Below, in pieces: positions 10,691 to 22,332 of a stretch of 64,000 nucleotides of DNA. Every line of letters begins with the position of its first letter. The stretch's first letter is position 1. Source of the stretch: Undaria pinnatifida (Eukaryota > Sar > Phaeophyceae > Laminariales > Alariaceae); the NCBI GenBank assembly GCA_012845835.1, contig JABAKD010000019.1, positions 7,460,994 to 7,524,993 of the forward strand. Reading direction: 5' to 3'. The position numbers were made by a program, and so were the translations under genes. Under the pieces are notes generated by a model. It worked only from the letters and a program-made list of their open reading frames with translations, had not been told where the DNA came from and ran no database searches.

Positions 10691-10905
10691 ATAAAATCCT
10701 TCTTTGGTGTCAGGGATTTGGTCAGGAGTTTTTCGTCTCGGCCGAAGTATGCGATTCGCGGAATTGGAATTCTCGGTCGAATATAGCTTCGTTCGAGCGC
10801 CGCCTTCGGGGGGCGGCTCCAACGCCCCTCGCCCTGCCATGTCCGTTCCGCACATGACATCGACGTGAACGCGGACGGATGCCGAGCGAGAAAAGCCAGA
10901 AGTTG
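10490..10905. repeat. Long imperfect hairpin with ~170-bp arms
   Basis: Positions 10490-10650 (GCACGCATTCACGGCA ... GGCGAGGGGTGTTGAAGCCG ... GCTCGAA) pair imperfectly with the reverse complement of 10725-10905 (GAGGGGCGTTGGAGCCG ... GCGCTCGAACGAAG). The loop is AT-rich and holds ATACATATATATAAAA. The left arm alone recurs near 35620-35770 and the right arm alone near 41840-42030, so the arms also move or persist separately. A MITE or foldback origin is likely. Confidence 0.7.
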
Positions 10906-10909
10906 CAAA

Positions 10910-11269
10910 AATACCGCATGTCGAGGAGGAATTTCAAAATTTTGGTTGAATCTTAATGTCTGCAACGCCTGGATGATTTACAAAAAAATTGGCATCATTT
11001 CCAAACGGTACTTGATAATGTTTGGAATTTAGCGGTGGCATGTGCAACTTATTATTGTTTGGTCACAGATTGTGCACCAGGTGTTTAATTGCACGCGCCT
11101 GTTCCAAACTGTACTTGATAATGTTTCCGCAAATACAACTTATTATTGTTTGGTCACAGATTGTGCACCACTTTGTGTTGTCCATAAAACCGAATATGGC
11201 GTTTTCTCCACACTCGTGTCATCAAGGGCCCAAGACTCGAGTCGAGACGAAGCAAGGTTATTTGCCCCG
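10910..11269. repeat. ~105-bp tandem duplication in otherwise empty DNA
   Basis: The segment from CCAAACGGTACTTGATAATG at about 10998 through TTGTTTGGTCACAGATTGTG is repeated from about 11104 to 11172, with an insertion between. Nothing else is recognised before the LTR at 11270. Confidence 0.75.
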
Positions 11270-11607
11270 TGTGGACAGTGGAGCACCAGAGAGTGTGTAG
11301 TGTTGTTGGTAAGACACGACAGTTGACCTTCTTGTTGGTGATTGACTGTTGAGGATCTGATCTGGTGTGTGGACGTCATCTAGATCTGAAGACAACTACT
11401 GTAGTAGGGGTTTCTATTTATCCTCTTCTGGATTCTGATATAGGGATTCGGGGATGAAGTTAAGATCGCTTGCTTTCTTGTGTTCGGAGCTAATACAACA
11501 ACTTCCCTCTCCTTTCTTAGCACCTGAATGGTGCTGACCAGCCCCCCTTAGGCCAAGGGGGGATACTTTCTGGTCAGTAGACCTTGCCTAGCTTAGGCGT
11601 GTCTACA
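11270..11607 (+). repeat. 5' LTR of the non-autonomous element
   Basis: 338 bp, TG...CA ends. Contains a short hairpin near its 3' end, CCCCCCTTAGG / CCAAGGGGGG, followed by a TAGACCTTGCCTAGC segment. Immediately downstream, ATTATCGATAATTCAGG should hold the primer-binding site, but it does not match the usual initiator-tRNA-Met complement that I know. Confidence 0.92.
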
Positions 11608-14120
11608 ATTATCGATAATTCAGGTTGAACACACCGACGTTAGTCAGGGATTTTTTCTGGTACGATTGCGACAGCGGCACGCAGGTATGGATTGGGCCGC
11701 GTTTCGGCAGGAAGCCCTCGACCCGATGAGGGCGGTGTCCATATGCTGCATCAGGACTCCGAACGAGGTTGGCTGTGGTCGTACGAGGAGCCGCTAGAGG
11801 CGGTGTCCCAGCATCGCACCCGGCGTGGAGGGTCTGCAGCAGCAGGCTCCACATCTGATGATGGTGAGGTTCGAATCGGGTTGATTCACTTGGTTCTGTG
11901 AAATCTCGCAGTATAGGCACGACTTTGATCCGCTGAAGGTTCAACTCGGGCAGCAAAGACACACCCGCCGATCACGAGGGCTCAAGGCTTTCGGGGGGCA
12001 TGCTGACGAGGTGAACACACTAAAATGCGGTGATTCAGCGGTGCCGACTGCGGGCTGTCGCGTCGCGCGTCCCGAGGGGGAAGGCGCGACATCACGTGCG
12101 AAGCGTGTGATTGTGCCCACCGCGGCGAGATCAATCTCCCCACCTGCGCTTCTAAATCGTCGCGAGGATATCCACTTCGGGAGGCGGAGTGAGGAGTGAG
12201 GAAATCACACGTGCATACAGCCGTTCGAGAAGGCGGCTGCGCTTTGTATTTCAGAATAGGAGGAGCTGGAGTGCCGCTGAAAGGTGGTGTTTGATAACTC
12301 CAATGCTTCCAGGCGCTGAGAGCTTGGCTCTTGTTTTGCGAAGGCTATGTGCTGACTTGGCCTCCAACATGAAGCCCGCGCACGTCTTGATTTAAAGGTG
12401 TGAGTTTGATTTGTTTTTAAAGATACTGCTGTAGACTATCTGTAGTGTTTGTCGCGTGCTTTGTCGCGTCGTGTATTTGAGCTATTAATAGGGGCAAGTG
12501 TGCTTCGTGCTTTGCTTGTTAAAATCATACCCCGTCTAGGTCTGTGTTGTGTTGATTGCCTACAGCAGTGTGTGGCATAATACAACGCGTGCTTTGCGAC
12601 TGGTGTCAATCTGTTTTGAGTGCTTGTGTGTAGCAAAATAATCTTGTCGCGAAAATTAATGCATTATGCTACGAGTACATGCTGCATGCCTCTGTACAGA
12701 GCGAGAGTCTCGTCGTAGCTGCTGAAGGTTTATTGGAAAGGGGGGTTATTGAATGCGTGGTGCATGCCGATGGCCTCTGCACGAGAACAATTATGTCCAC
12801 GTATTGCCGCAAAGAACCTGGTACTTGCTTTCCCCGCTGCATATGGACGAGTCAGCCTGAAGGAGCTCGTGTTCCAAATCGTATGAAACCGTAATTTGCG
12901 TTCGAAGATTTATACACACATGTGCGTTATGAGCATATCGTTTTCACAGGGTTGAAGCGAGCGCGTGGGGTTTCGTGGCGCGTCCGCAAATCGGATGCAA
13001 AACCTATACTGGTATTGCCGTGCGCCGTTGTATTGAGTGTTTTTCCACACACATTGAGTGCAGAGTGACGTATGCACGGAGTGTTTTCTGCACCGTGTAG
13101 GAAACGAAACGAACCGTTGATTGCGTTTGACGGAATAGCGTGTTTCTTAGGCAGACTTGTGTTGTTTCTGATGAACAGACAGGAGCAGCATGAGAGTCTA
13201 TCGCTATGTACATTCCGATGTATTCTTGGTGAAAAATTAAGGAACCTTTCCAGTTGAAGGAAACTGCTTAGGGGCCAACCGTTTAGCAACAGAACCCGAT
13301 GTTCAAGTTTGCTATACAGTAGTGGTACATATGTGCTTGTTGTGTGTACGAGTAGTAGACATTTGTGTCTTCCGTATTTTCTTGTATCGGTCACTTTGGT
13401 AGGGTCATTTGTGCCATCTGTTTTTGGGCGCATGAGACGAATGTCTCGTTCTATCGTAGTACAATGAGTGTTCTCATGTATCGCTGCTGTTTTTTGTCTC
13501 CAAACAAGCGAGGCTTGCTTGCTGAATGCGGAATGCATGTTCGTGTGATGAGGTTGAATGCGTATATGGACAAACCTGAAGCATCAATGTGGTATTACGC
13601 TGTAATTTTCTGCGGTTTCCGCATGACTTTGAGCGAAAATCGTCCTGGAATGTTCTTACGGTGTTATTTTGCTGATTGCATGAGTTGTGGTATAATTGTG
13701 GATGAAAGCGGATGATACTAATAATATTCGTCTAGTCGTAAAAGGGTTTATACGATGTTTATCTTTTGGTCGGCGGATGTTTATTTGGGTTTCCGTTTGG
13801 CTTGCTACTTTTACAAGTATGTTTTGTAAAGTTTGCGTGTGAAAATATATACCAATTAATGTACCTGGTAGTGTTTGTTGGTGATATTGCTATGTTTTAA
13901 TGCATGATTTGTGCCTGGTGATCGTGTGTGCATGTTTTTGTGAAGCATTGCAATGTTTCATGGCTCGTAATCATTGGGTATGGTATCTAGATGTATGTGG
14001 TCGTTTATCATTCAAAAACGACGTGTATGTTTTCTCTGATGTTTTTGTGTAGCAGGTGCTCACTTTTGATCAAAGCTTGTTCATGAACTACTTTGAGTAG
14101 GAACGCGCTTTTGGGGGCAT
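11608..14120 (+). other. Internal region of the non-autonomous LTR element
   Basis: The first ~750 bp are G/C-balanced, with a 69-codon plus-strand ORF at 11692-11901. From about 12390 to 14100 the plus strand is distinctly rich in G and T. ORFs at 12679-12894, 13072-13257 and 13365-13715 on plus are Cys-rich and do not match a family I recognise. The antisense 203-codon ORF owes its length partly to this skew. Whether any of this is a captured host sequence cannot be told from the window. Confidence 0.6.
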
Positions 14121-14458
14121 TGTGGACAGTGGAGCACCAGAGAGTGTGTAGTGTTGTTGGTAAGACACGACAGTTGACCTTCTTGTTGGTGATTGACTGT
14201 TGAGGATCTGATCTGGTGTGTGGACGTCATCTAGATCTGAAGACAACTACTGTAGTAGGGGTTTCTATTTATCCTCTTCTGGATTCTGATATAGGGATTC
14301 GGGGATGAAGTTAAGATCGCTTGCTTTCTTGTGTTCGGAGCTAATACAACAACTTCCCTCTCCTTTCTTAGCACCTGAATGGTGCTGACCAGCCCCCCTT
14401 AGGCCAAGGGGGGATACTTTCTGGTCAGTAGACCTTGCCTAGCTTAGGCGTGTCTACA
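14121..14458 (+). repeat. 3' LTR of the non-autonomous element
   Basis: Read as identical to 11270-11607 over 338 bp. Preceded by the polypurine run at 14110-14120 and followed by the target duplication CCCG. Confidence 0.92.
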
Positions 14459-14749
14459 CCCGTCCCGTCCGAGACCCAGAGCAGCGTAGGGCACCAGCTA
14501 CCAGAGGTGTGAGACGAGGCATGCACGGCATGGGCTAGAAAACGTTGCCTGCAACAACTGCCCGCCACAGTATAAACGCGCGGAAGCCGCCATGGGTCAT
14601 GTTTTGAGTTTGCTTTACGTGGTTGCTGCTGTTGGGGTAGCTTGGGATAGACACAATCTAAAAGCGATCGATGCCGAGGAACGAACGCAGGCAAGGGGGT
14701 TGACACAACAAAGGAATAACTGACTGCTGTGCTCCAGCTAGCTACTGCT

Positions 14750-15712
14750 GTGGAGTGCCCTCATCAACTGAAACCCAGCAACAGACACACATCTTGCCCG
14801 GCTCGAGAGCAGGGGCGCCGGTCTGTCAAAGGGCTAATCCAGCCGTCGCGGTCATTTGTTATTCATGGTGCTGCGCTGTAGGCTTCATACGTGCAGCGGT
14901 TGGTTGTGTGTGTGCTTTTGGGCTGTCATGTGCTGTGTGCGTGCTGGCCATTTGGCTGCAGGTGTGGCTGCAAGACGACACATGATACGTCCAGAAGAAC
15001 GCGTGGTATACCAGTAGTAGATCGCTCTAATAATTCGCCTTTTACACTATTGCGTTTGGTGCTTCTGCAGTGGAGTGCCCTCATCAACTGAAACCAAGCA
15101 ACAGACACATCTTGCCCGGCTCGAGAGCAGGGGCGCCGGTCTGTTAAAGGGCTAATCCAGCCGTCGCGGTCGTTTGTTATTGGTGGTGCTGCGCTGTAGG
15201 CTTCATACGTGCAGCGGTTGGTTGCGTGTGTGATGTTGGGCTGTTATGTGCTGTGTGCGTGCTGGTCATGTGGCTGCAGGTGTGGCTGCAAGACGACACA
15301 TGATACGTCCAGAAGAACGCGTGTTATACCAGTAGTAGATCGCTCTATTAAGTCGCCTTTTTACATTATTGCGTTTGGTGCTACTGCAGTGGAGTGCCCT
15401 CATCAACTGAAACCCAGCAACAGACACACATCTTGCCCGGGCTCGAGAGCAGGGGCGCCGGTCTGTCAAAGGGCTAATCCAGCCGTCACGGTCGTTCGTT
15501 ATTGGTGGTGCTGCGCTGTAGGCTTCATACGTGCAGCGGTTGGTTACGTGTGTGCTGTTGGGCTGTCATGTGCTGTGTGCGTGCTGGCCATGTGGCTGAA
15601 GGTGTGGCTGCAAGACGACACATGATACGTCCAGAAGAACGCGTGGTATACCAGTAGTAGATCGCTCTAATCATTCGCCTTTTTACATTATCGCGTTTGG
15701 TGCTGTTGGAGT
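14750..15712 (+). repeat. Tandem repeat, 320-bp unit, copies 1-3
   Basis: Units begin at 14750, 15070 and 15389, each with GTGGAGTGCCCTCATCAACT, then a GAGCAGGGGCGCCGGTCTGT segment, a GTGCAGCGGTTGGTTG segment and ATTGCGTTTGGTGCT. A fourth partial unit (16177-16470) follows a 460-bp spacer, and a fifth (22848-23180) follows the copia element. ORFs through the array (138 codons at 15209-15625) only follow the repeat and carry no domain. Confidence 0.93.
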
Positions 15713-16176
15713 GTTCAGCATTTTGAGCGTGCTTGGTCTGCAGATACAGATAGGCTCAAACCGTTCCTTTGCGCGACGCTACGCAAAAACATTCTGCAGG
15801 AGGAGTTACTGTATGAAGAATGTGTATAACTTCGCCGGGTGAATACGCACATGAAAAAATTACATCTACTACAGCCCGATAAGATATTAGTACAACAACG
15901 ACGGACAACCTACAAAAAGAAATAAACAAATATCGCGTGAGCGATGGCGTGCGTTTCGTAGACGAATGTGCATACTACGACATCTGCGAAAGGTTTCCTA
16001 CGGCCAGCAACGAAAGCGGGAATGCAATTTTATTAGAGAGCAAAATCAGACGGACACCCTTCACAAACAAAAAAAAACCCCTAGACAACGTACATGACGC
16101 AAATGACCAGCCGAATTGCGACCAAGCAAATAATTGCAATGTTGGAGTTTGCAAGGTTCGACCCAATAGGCCAAGA
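15713..16176. other. Spacer within the tandem array; no gene seen
   Basis: Begins with GAGTGTTCAGCATTTTGAGC, which also follows the last unit at about 23180 and, diverged, appears at 43893-43930. The remainder is unique AT-rich sequence with a 98-codon ORF (15937-16233) of no recognisable type. Confidence 0.5.
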
Positions 16177-16470
16177 CAGACACACATCTTGCCCGGGCTC
16201 GAGAGCAAGGGCGCCGGTCTGTCAAAGGGCTAATCCAGCCGTCGCGGTCATTTGTTATTGATGGTGCCACGCTGTAGGCTTCATACGTGTAGCGGTTGTT
16301 TGCGTGTGTGCTGTTGGGCTGTCATGTGCTGTGTGCGTGCTGGCCATGTGGCTGCAGGTGTGGCTGCAAGACGACAGATGATACGTCCAGAAGAACGCGT
16401 GTTATACCAGTAGTAGATCGCTCTAATAATTCGCCTTTTATATTATTGCGTTTGGTGCTTCTGCAGTGGA
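16177..16470 (+). repeat. Tandem repeat, partial unit 4
   Basis: Starts inside the unit at AGACACACATCTTGCCCGG and runs to the normal unit end at CTTCTGCAGTGGA, where the copia LTR begins. The last five bases, GTGGA (16466-16470), are the target duplication. Confidence 0.9.
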
Positions 16471-16985
16471 TGTTCGTGATAGCGGCATGTATGTATCAAC
16501 TGTACTGCGGTGAAACTCTGATTGGTTGGTTTGAATAGCAGAACTGTTGATTGTATGTTGTTGTACCAGAATACTCTTCTTGTGGTGCTACGGTACTTCG
16601 GTAGATTGTACATGTGCACGAGTTATACATCGGACCGTAGTGGTGTGTCGGTACGTTGGAAACATTGACGAATAGGAACATTCCTGTAGTGTTGCTAACA
16701 CGATATAGCTTGTCTCAACGAACAGCCTAGCAATAAGTTACAGTTACATACGTTGTGTCACGGAGGTAAGTTACAGGGATCGTCTCGTGGTATCACCCAC
16801 GAGCAGTCCCACGGGTATGTACGAGTAGGCACTATGCGAGGAGGTTAAGGTATTCGACTACGAGCGGTTGTTACTGGGCTGTGGAGAGTTGGCCCACATG
16901 ACCCACTCCACTTTCTGACCTGTCTCTCCAGACATTGGTCTCTCTAATATAATACCTTTCTCCAGAAGCCACTGATTTATCAACA
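16471..16985 (+). repeat. 5' LTR of the copia element
   Basis: 515 bp. Differs from the 3' LTR at about 16636 (C against T in ATCGGACCGTAG) and at the penultimate block (TTATCAACA against TTACCAACA). The following sequence, CGCTATAGCGCTATCGG, is where a primer-binding site would lie; it does not resemble the usual initiator-Met site. Confidence 0.95.
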
Positions 16986-17073
16986 CGCTATAGCGCTATC
17001 GGTCGACTGCTGTACGTCCCCCTGGACTGTGTTCGACGAGACTGTGAGGGCGGCTTGATCAACCGGCCTCGTT

Positions 17074-18557
17074 ATGGCTGAACAGGAGGGAGGTGACCCT
17101 GCGGCAAACCAACAGGGTGACCCGCAGGGCTTTGGTGAGAGAATGGATTCCTTAGAGTCTCGAGTGTCTCAAATGCTGGATATGTTTTCTAACCAGCAGC
17201 AGATGCTCCAGACAGTTGTTGAGACACACCAGAGGGAGAATGTGAAGTCCTCTAGTTCGCGTGCTGCGCCGCGAGGCATCGAACTAGAGTCTGGTGTGCA
17301 CCAATCGGGTGCTGCCGGTAGGACCGCGGGGAGTACGGGAGGCGATACCCTAGGCTTTGGCGTGTCCGACATGAGGGTTGGGAGTAGGGGTGTTGTAGAC
17401 TCAGGCTTGAACCCGCGTGTTTCTGATGAGAATCGTTCCTCTGTTCCTGCAGTAAACTTTGGTTCGGTTGACGGGACTGTTGGTGGGGCTTTAGGTAGCC
17501 AGTCCTCTGTTCCGCCCACTACCTCAGCAAGTGAGTGGTGGGGAAAAGTCGCTAGTGGGAACACACTGATCCCAGCGGCTGACAGTAGTTCGGGGGAGAG
17601 CTTGGGTGGGGGTCTTTTCAAGAAAGTTCCCAAGGCTCCTGAATTTATCGGTACTGATGTATCGTATCCTTCATGGTCGCAGAATTTTCTGCTCAAAGCT
17701 CGTCACTACAATCTCAGCGAGCCGTTCACCTGTGATATCGACATTAAAATCGCCGACGTTAATTTCGACTTGACCCCTTGGGTAGAGAAGGGATACAGCG
17801 TTGGTGTACTGCGTCAGCATGAGATTGCTTGGTGGTTTCTGTTCGACTGCTTGAAGAAAGACAGCCACAAAAACATGGCAAGGCAAGCTGGTTCCCCGTA
17901 TAAGGCTTTTCGCGCGCTCAAGGATCACTTTCTACCGTTGAGTCAGAGTCAAATTCGAATGCAGGAAGAAAAACTGAAGTCTCTGTGCATGCGTCCCCAC
18001 GAGAATCCCACAATTTCTTTTCATCCATCAGAGAGACGCTTGGTGTGTTGACCATGCTTGAAGTAACGAAGGATGATCGTGAAGTGTGCAATCTCATGCT
18101 GGAAGGACTGTCCCCCGAGTACAAGACTTTACGTGAGACTCTTGTGGTGTTCTGTTCGAATGACCCCTCTTTCATCGAGACCAAAGTGCGTGAGCGGTAC
18201 CTAGACTTGCAAGCACAGGGTGGTTCTAAAAAGCAGAATAGCGTTGCTCTGGTGTCTAGGCCTGCGAAGAAGAAGAGTAACTTCAAAAAGCACAACAAGC
18301 AGAAGTCTAACTCTGAGTCTGATTCCTCGAAGAAGTCTTTTCAGGGGAGGTGTTACAAGTGTGGGGAGGTGGGTCACATGAAGCTCGACTGCAAGGCTCG
18401 CATCATCCCTCATCCTTCCCAGACTGGAAAGCCCGAGGCCGACGAGAATGAGAGCGGTGAGCAGTGTGCTATTCCTGATTCGGATCTGGTGTGCAGAAAT
18501 GGTAGTTACCGCATGAGTGATGACTGCCAAAAAGGTGTTGCTTGCAGCATGTCGTAA
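17074..18557 (+). pseudogene. gag: Copia gag polyprotein region, frameshifted
   Basis: Starts at ATG 17074, the first ATG of a long open frame about 90 bases after the LTR. Residues 1-60 are Gln-rich and could form a coiled coil, followed by a Ser/Gly-rich spacer. A capsid-like domain begins around FKKVPKAPEFIGTDVSYPSW (17617-17676). The frame from 17074 turns to nonsense at about 18012 and ends at 18051. The sense continues one frame over with NFFSSIRETLG and LEGLSPEYKTLRETL, so one base appears to be missing near 18010-18014. A nucleocapsid zinc knuckle, CYKCGEVGHMKLDC (CX2CX4HX4C), is at 18351-18392. This frame stops at 18557, overlapping the pol frame. Gag would package the RNA in virus-like particles. 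Confidence 0.9.
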
Positions 18558-21500
18558 GGAAGTGGTCTTGAAGGCGTGTGATGATTTGAGTAGGATGTGG
18601 TATGATGTCTCTGGTCTGAAGCGTCTGATGACGTCCCGTGATGATCTGATTATGAGCGCCGTCAGTAATGATATGATCCTGAAAGCTGTCAACAAGGCTA
18701 GATATGTCGAGGATTGGTATGCTGACACAGGCACTTCATATCACATGACTGATTCCCTGTCTTGCATGAGAGACTTGAAGCCTTGCCACAGAAGTGTGAA
18801 TGGAATTGGTGGCGTGTCTTGTGAAGTAGCTTACTCCGGAACGCTAGACTTGGTATTTGTGACTGCTGACAGTGAGTTCTCCGTGGAATTGAAGAACGTA
18901 TTGTACTCTCCCAACTTGGGGTATAATCTCTTTTCTCCGAGTGCAGAGTTTGATGGTGAGTCATGGAATGGTCTTGGTGGTCCTAATGGTGTTATGACTG
19001 CATTCAATGGACAAGTAACTTTTCAGAACTTCGATGGCATGCTGATTGCGTCTGCGTATCGCCTAGGAGAAGCCTCTGTTGGTACGGTGTTGGCTGCTTT
19101 CACTCCCGCCAACCCCAAGCATGAAACTACGATGGATATCAACGATTTCCACAATATTTATGCACATTCGCACGAGGGTCTGCTTCGCACTACTGCAAAG
19201 CGATTAGATACCAAGTTGGTTGGTGACATGCATGCTTGTTCAGGGTGTTCGATGTCGAAGGCTATTCGGAAAGGAATCGTTCGGGAGACTAAAACTCGAT
19301 CGGATAAAAAGTTGGGCAGAGTTTTTGTTGACCTGGGAGGAAGGAAGGACATTGCGTCCGTAGGGGGAAAACATTACCCCATGATTGTGAAGGATGATTT
19401 CACGAGACGTGCATGGCTGTATTTTTTGAAAAATAAATCAGACGCTGGCAGTGCTTTCCGGAGTTTTCTTGCGAGTGTGCGTGCTGATGGTGTCCCGTCA
19501 TTGGTTGAGATTGTTAGGTCTGACAATGGTGGGGAGTTTTTCGGGGGGGAGTTTGCATCTGTGTGCAACGAGCTTTTGATCAAACAAGAGTTCACACCGG
19601 CTTATAGTCCGCAATATAATGGTGTTGCAGAGCGTGGGCTGGGATTGATAGAGGAGGCCGCGATGGCGGCTCGTATTCAAGCTAAAGTTCTTTTTGGGCA
19701 TGTACAGTTACCTAAGACTGATAAACTCTGGGCTGAGGCTATGCACTGGGCTTGCAAAGCGATGAACCACACGTGTTCTGCTAACCCTGAATCCAAATCG
19801 CCGTATGAAATGTGGTATGGTGAACCTCGTCCCGCTAGACCGTATCCGTTTTTGAAGCCCGCCTACTGTAGGTGGCAGCGACCGTCAAAGCTGCTGCCGA
19901 AGGGTGAGAGTTGTTTCTATGTCGGTCCTTCGAGAGACCACCCGCGTGATTGTCATAGAGTACTTACGAGGGCTGGTACTATTCAAGAAACGAGGGATGT
20001 GACGTGGGAGGTGCTGCCGTCACAGCTCCCTCCGCTGCAACCTTCTTTGCCGATAGAGGTAGCAGAGGAGGGAGGGGAGGATAGTGACGACGATGTTGAA
20101 ACCGAGATATGGCCGCTTGTGGGAAGAGGAGTCGCTCACACACTTTTGAAACGTGATGCCGTGCCCTCTGGTGCGGGAGTCGAGGAGGTTGAGAGTGTTG
20201 GCGCAGGTAGTATAGGCCCGTTATTTTCTGTTCCATCTTCCCCTGCTGAACCGTCTGCCCCCGTGAACATTTCTTCTGGTAGTGTAGCTCCTTCTGTGTC
20301 TTCGCCTGTGAATGACGGGGAGGGCCAGGGAGGGCAGGAATCAGGAGAGGTAGAGATGGGGGATCTGGGAGGGGATGATGAGGTAGAGTCGATGGGGCAG
20401 GGAGGGCATGATGATGAAGAGTCGATTGGATCGGGAGGACTGGTAGAGGCGGAGGCATCCCCTCCAGCCGCTCGTCGTCCGCGGCATGTGGCCGAGCTTG
20501 CTGACTCTAATACTTCCGCGCGTGAAAATGATGAAGTGAGAGAAGGTAGGACTCGCGCGCAAACTCGTGCAGTCAACCAGCAGAGTGTACCCGGCCTCAT
20601 GGCCACCCTAGGACCCATCTTCGCGACAGAGGTCGTGTACTCATTGTTGTCGGAGCAGAGAGCAGGTGATGAGACGGAATTGCCGAAATAACTGGTTCAG
20701 GATGTAGAATCGGAGCCTGGTAGTTATCAGGAAGCCCAGCGTTCGAAGTACGCTAAGATTTGGGAAGGAGCCAGGTCTGCCGAAATTGAAGGCTTGATAA
20801 GAGCAGGAACGTTCACGTTGGCAGTAAAAGTCCCGATAGGCTGTAATGTGATTGATGCTAGATGGGTTTTCAAGTGGAAAGCAGACGAAACAGGAAAGAT
20901 AGTGAAGGCCAAGGCTAGGCTTGTAGCGAAGGGCTTCAAGCAGAAGTATGGTGTGGATTATCTTGAGACATTCTCGCCTACCGCAAATGCTGCATCTTTA
21001 CGATTGCTGATAGTGTTGGCGTGTTTGTACAATTTGGAATTACTCCACTGGGATATTGAGCAAGCATTTGTTCAGTCGGAATTGGATCACGAGGTGTTCA
21101 TGAAGTTGCCTCCTGGCTGCGGGTCGATGTCAGGAAAGGTTGTCCGTTTGAACAAGAGTTTGTACGGATTGAAGCAGGCTACTAGGACATTTTACAAGAG
21201 GCTGGTGTCGGAACTGAAGAGGATTGGTTTTGAGCAGTCAATGTCTGACCCCTGTGTCCTGCGTTTCATGATGGGAGACGAGGTATTGGGGATGGTCGCG
21301 ATCCACGTGGATGACATTCTGTATGCAGGAAGTAAGAGCCTTGCCAAGGTGGTTGTGGAAGCACTAGGTGACTCTCTTCCTACGAAGGACTTGGGGGAGG
21401 TCAAGTTCTTTCTAGGTTGTGAATATATTCGCGACCGTGAGGCTGGTACGATTGAGATTTCTTAGGAAAGTTATATCAGGAGTGTTCTCGAGAGATTCAA

Positions 21501-22257
21501 TATATGTCGCACCAGCTCGATCCCTGCTTCTCTTGCCAATGGTAGCAGGTCCGTGATGGAGGATGAGGGGGCAGGAGATGTGCCGTTCCGAGAGGTGGTG
21601 GGGAGCCTGATGTGGATCGCCAGCCAGACAAGGCCCGACATCGCGAATGCTGTGCGGGCGGTGGCGAGGCACTCTCACGAACCAAAGAGACCCCACTGGA
21701 AGGCAGCTCAGAAGATTCTCAATTATCTTCTGGAAACGGCGCATCTGACTTTGAAGTTCAAGCAGGATAGTTCGGTAGACGCAGGCACGTTGGTGTATGT
21801 AGATGCTGACTTTGCAAGTAGGGCCACTGACCGTAGATCAGTTTCGGGTGCGATGGTTTTCGTGGCGGCGATGCTTGTAGTTTGGATTTCTAGGACGCAG
21901 AAATGCGTTTCACAGTCAACTTCAGAAGCAGAGTATCTTGCGATGGGAGATGGTGTAAAGGAGGCTCTGTTTGTAAACGGAATGCTTCAGCTCCTGAGGC
22001 CTAGTGCGAAGCCTCGTAAGATAGATGTCCTTGAAGACAACGAGGGGGCGATTGCGCTCGCAGAGAACCCGCTGAGCTCGAGTAGGAGTAAGCACATCGA
22101 TGTGAGGCACCACTTTCTCAGGAATCTGACCGAGGAGGGTGTGATCGAAGTCACCCACGTCCCCAGCGAGAAACAACACGCGGACATCCTCACGAAGGCG
22201 TTGCCGAGAGATCTTTTTGAAGTTCACCGCGACTTTGCACTTGGTATCAAGAAGTAG
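18517..22257 (+). pseudogene. pol: Copia pol region: protease, integrase, RT, RNase H, with two in-frame stops
   Basis: One frame from about 18517 to the TAG at 22255-22257, interrupted by TAA at 20689-20691 and TAG at 21463-21465. Protease: WYADTGTSYHMTDS, catalytic Asp at 18724. Integrase: an H-H/C-C zinc site at 19150-19250, then a DDE core with VFVDLGG, VRSDNGGEFF and the final Glu in YNGVAERGLG. An acidic linker follows. RT: DARWVFKWKADETG, ARLVAKGFKQKYGVDYLETF, DIEQAFVQSELD, LYGLKQA and the active site IHVDDILYAG. RNase H: VDADFASR, SEAEYLAM, LEDNEGAIAL and the end HADILTKALP. The TAG falls where copia proteins normally have Gln (S-Q-x-x-Y-I). The element cannot make an intact polyprotein as sequenced. 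Confidence 0.95.
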
Positions 22258-22332
22258 AAGTCTGAGTCGTTTTGTTTTTGTTGTTGTTTGATATGTATTT
22301 GGTCTGGTAGATACAACAGCCCCTAGGGAGGG
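22258..22332 (+). other. Copia 3' untranslated leader to LTR with polypurine tract
   Basis: A T/G-rich stretch ends in CCCCTAGGGAGGG directly before the LTR TGTTCG. The AGGGAGGG run is in the expected place for the plus-strand primer. Confidence 0.7.

Larger units (their letters stand above)
11270..14458 (+). mobile_element. Complete non-autonomous LTR retrotransposon (LARD-like)
   Basis: Two 338-bp direct repeats (11270-11607 and 14121-14458) read as identical. Both begin TGTGGACAG and end GTGTCTACA, giving the standard TG...CA termini. The element is flanked by the 4-bp duplication CCCG (11266-11269 and 14459-14462). A polypurine run, TTTTGGGGGCAT, lies immediately before the 3' LTR and gives plus orientation. 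The internal 2.5 kb has no gag, protease, integrase, RT or RNase H. Its longest frame is antisense (12927-13538, 203 codons) and is unrecognised. The element must have moved with enzymes from elsewhere, and the LTR identity implies recent insertion. Confidence 0.92.

Noticed and set aside
12927-13538. 203-codon antisense ORF in the non-autonomous LTR element
   Set aside because: It lies in a region of strong G+T skew that lowers stop frequency on the complementary strand. It has no recognisable domain and no second copy to test conservation.
15209-15625. 138-codon ORF in the 320-bp tandem repeat
   Set aside because: It reads across two repeat units and is interrupted in other units by small changes.
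20689-21465. Reassigned stop codons (TAA/TAG read as Gln)
   Set aside because: The remaining 724-codon and other long pol frames contain no further TAA or TAG, and PTPA ends naturally at TAG, so nonsense mutations are the simpler explanation.
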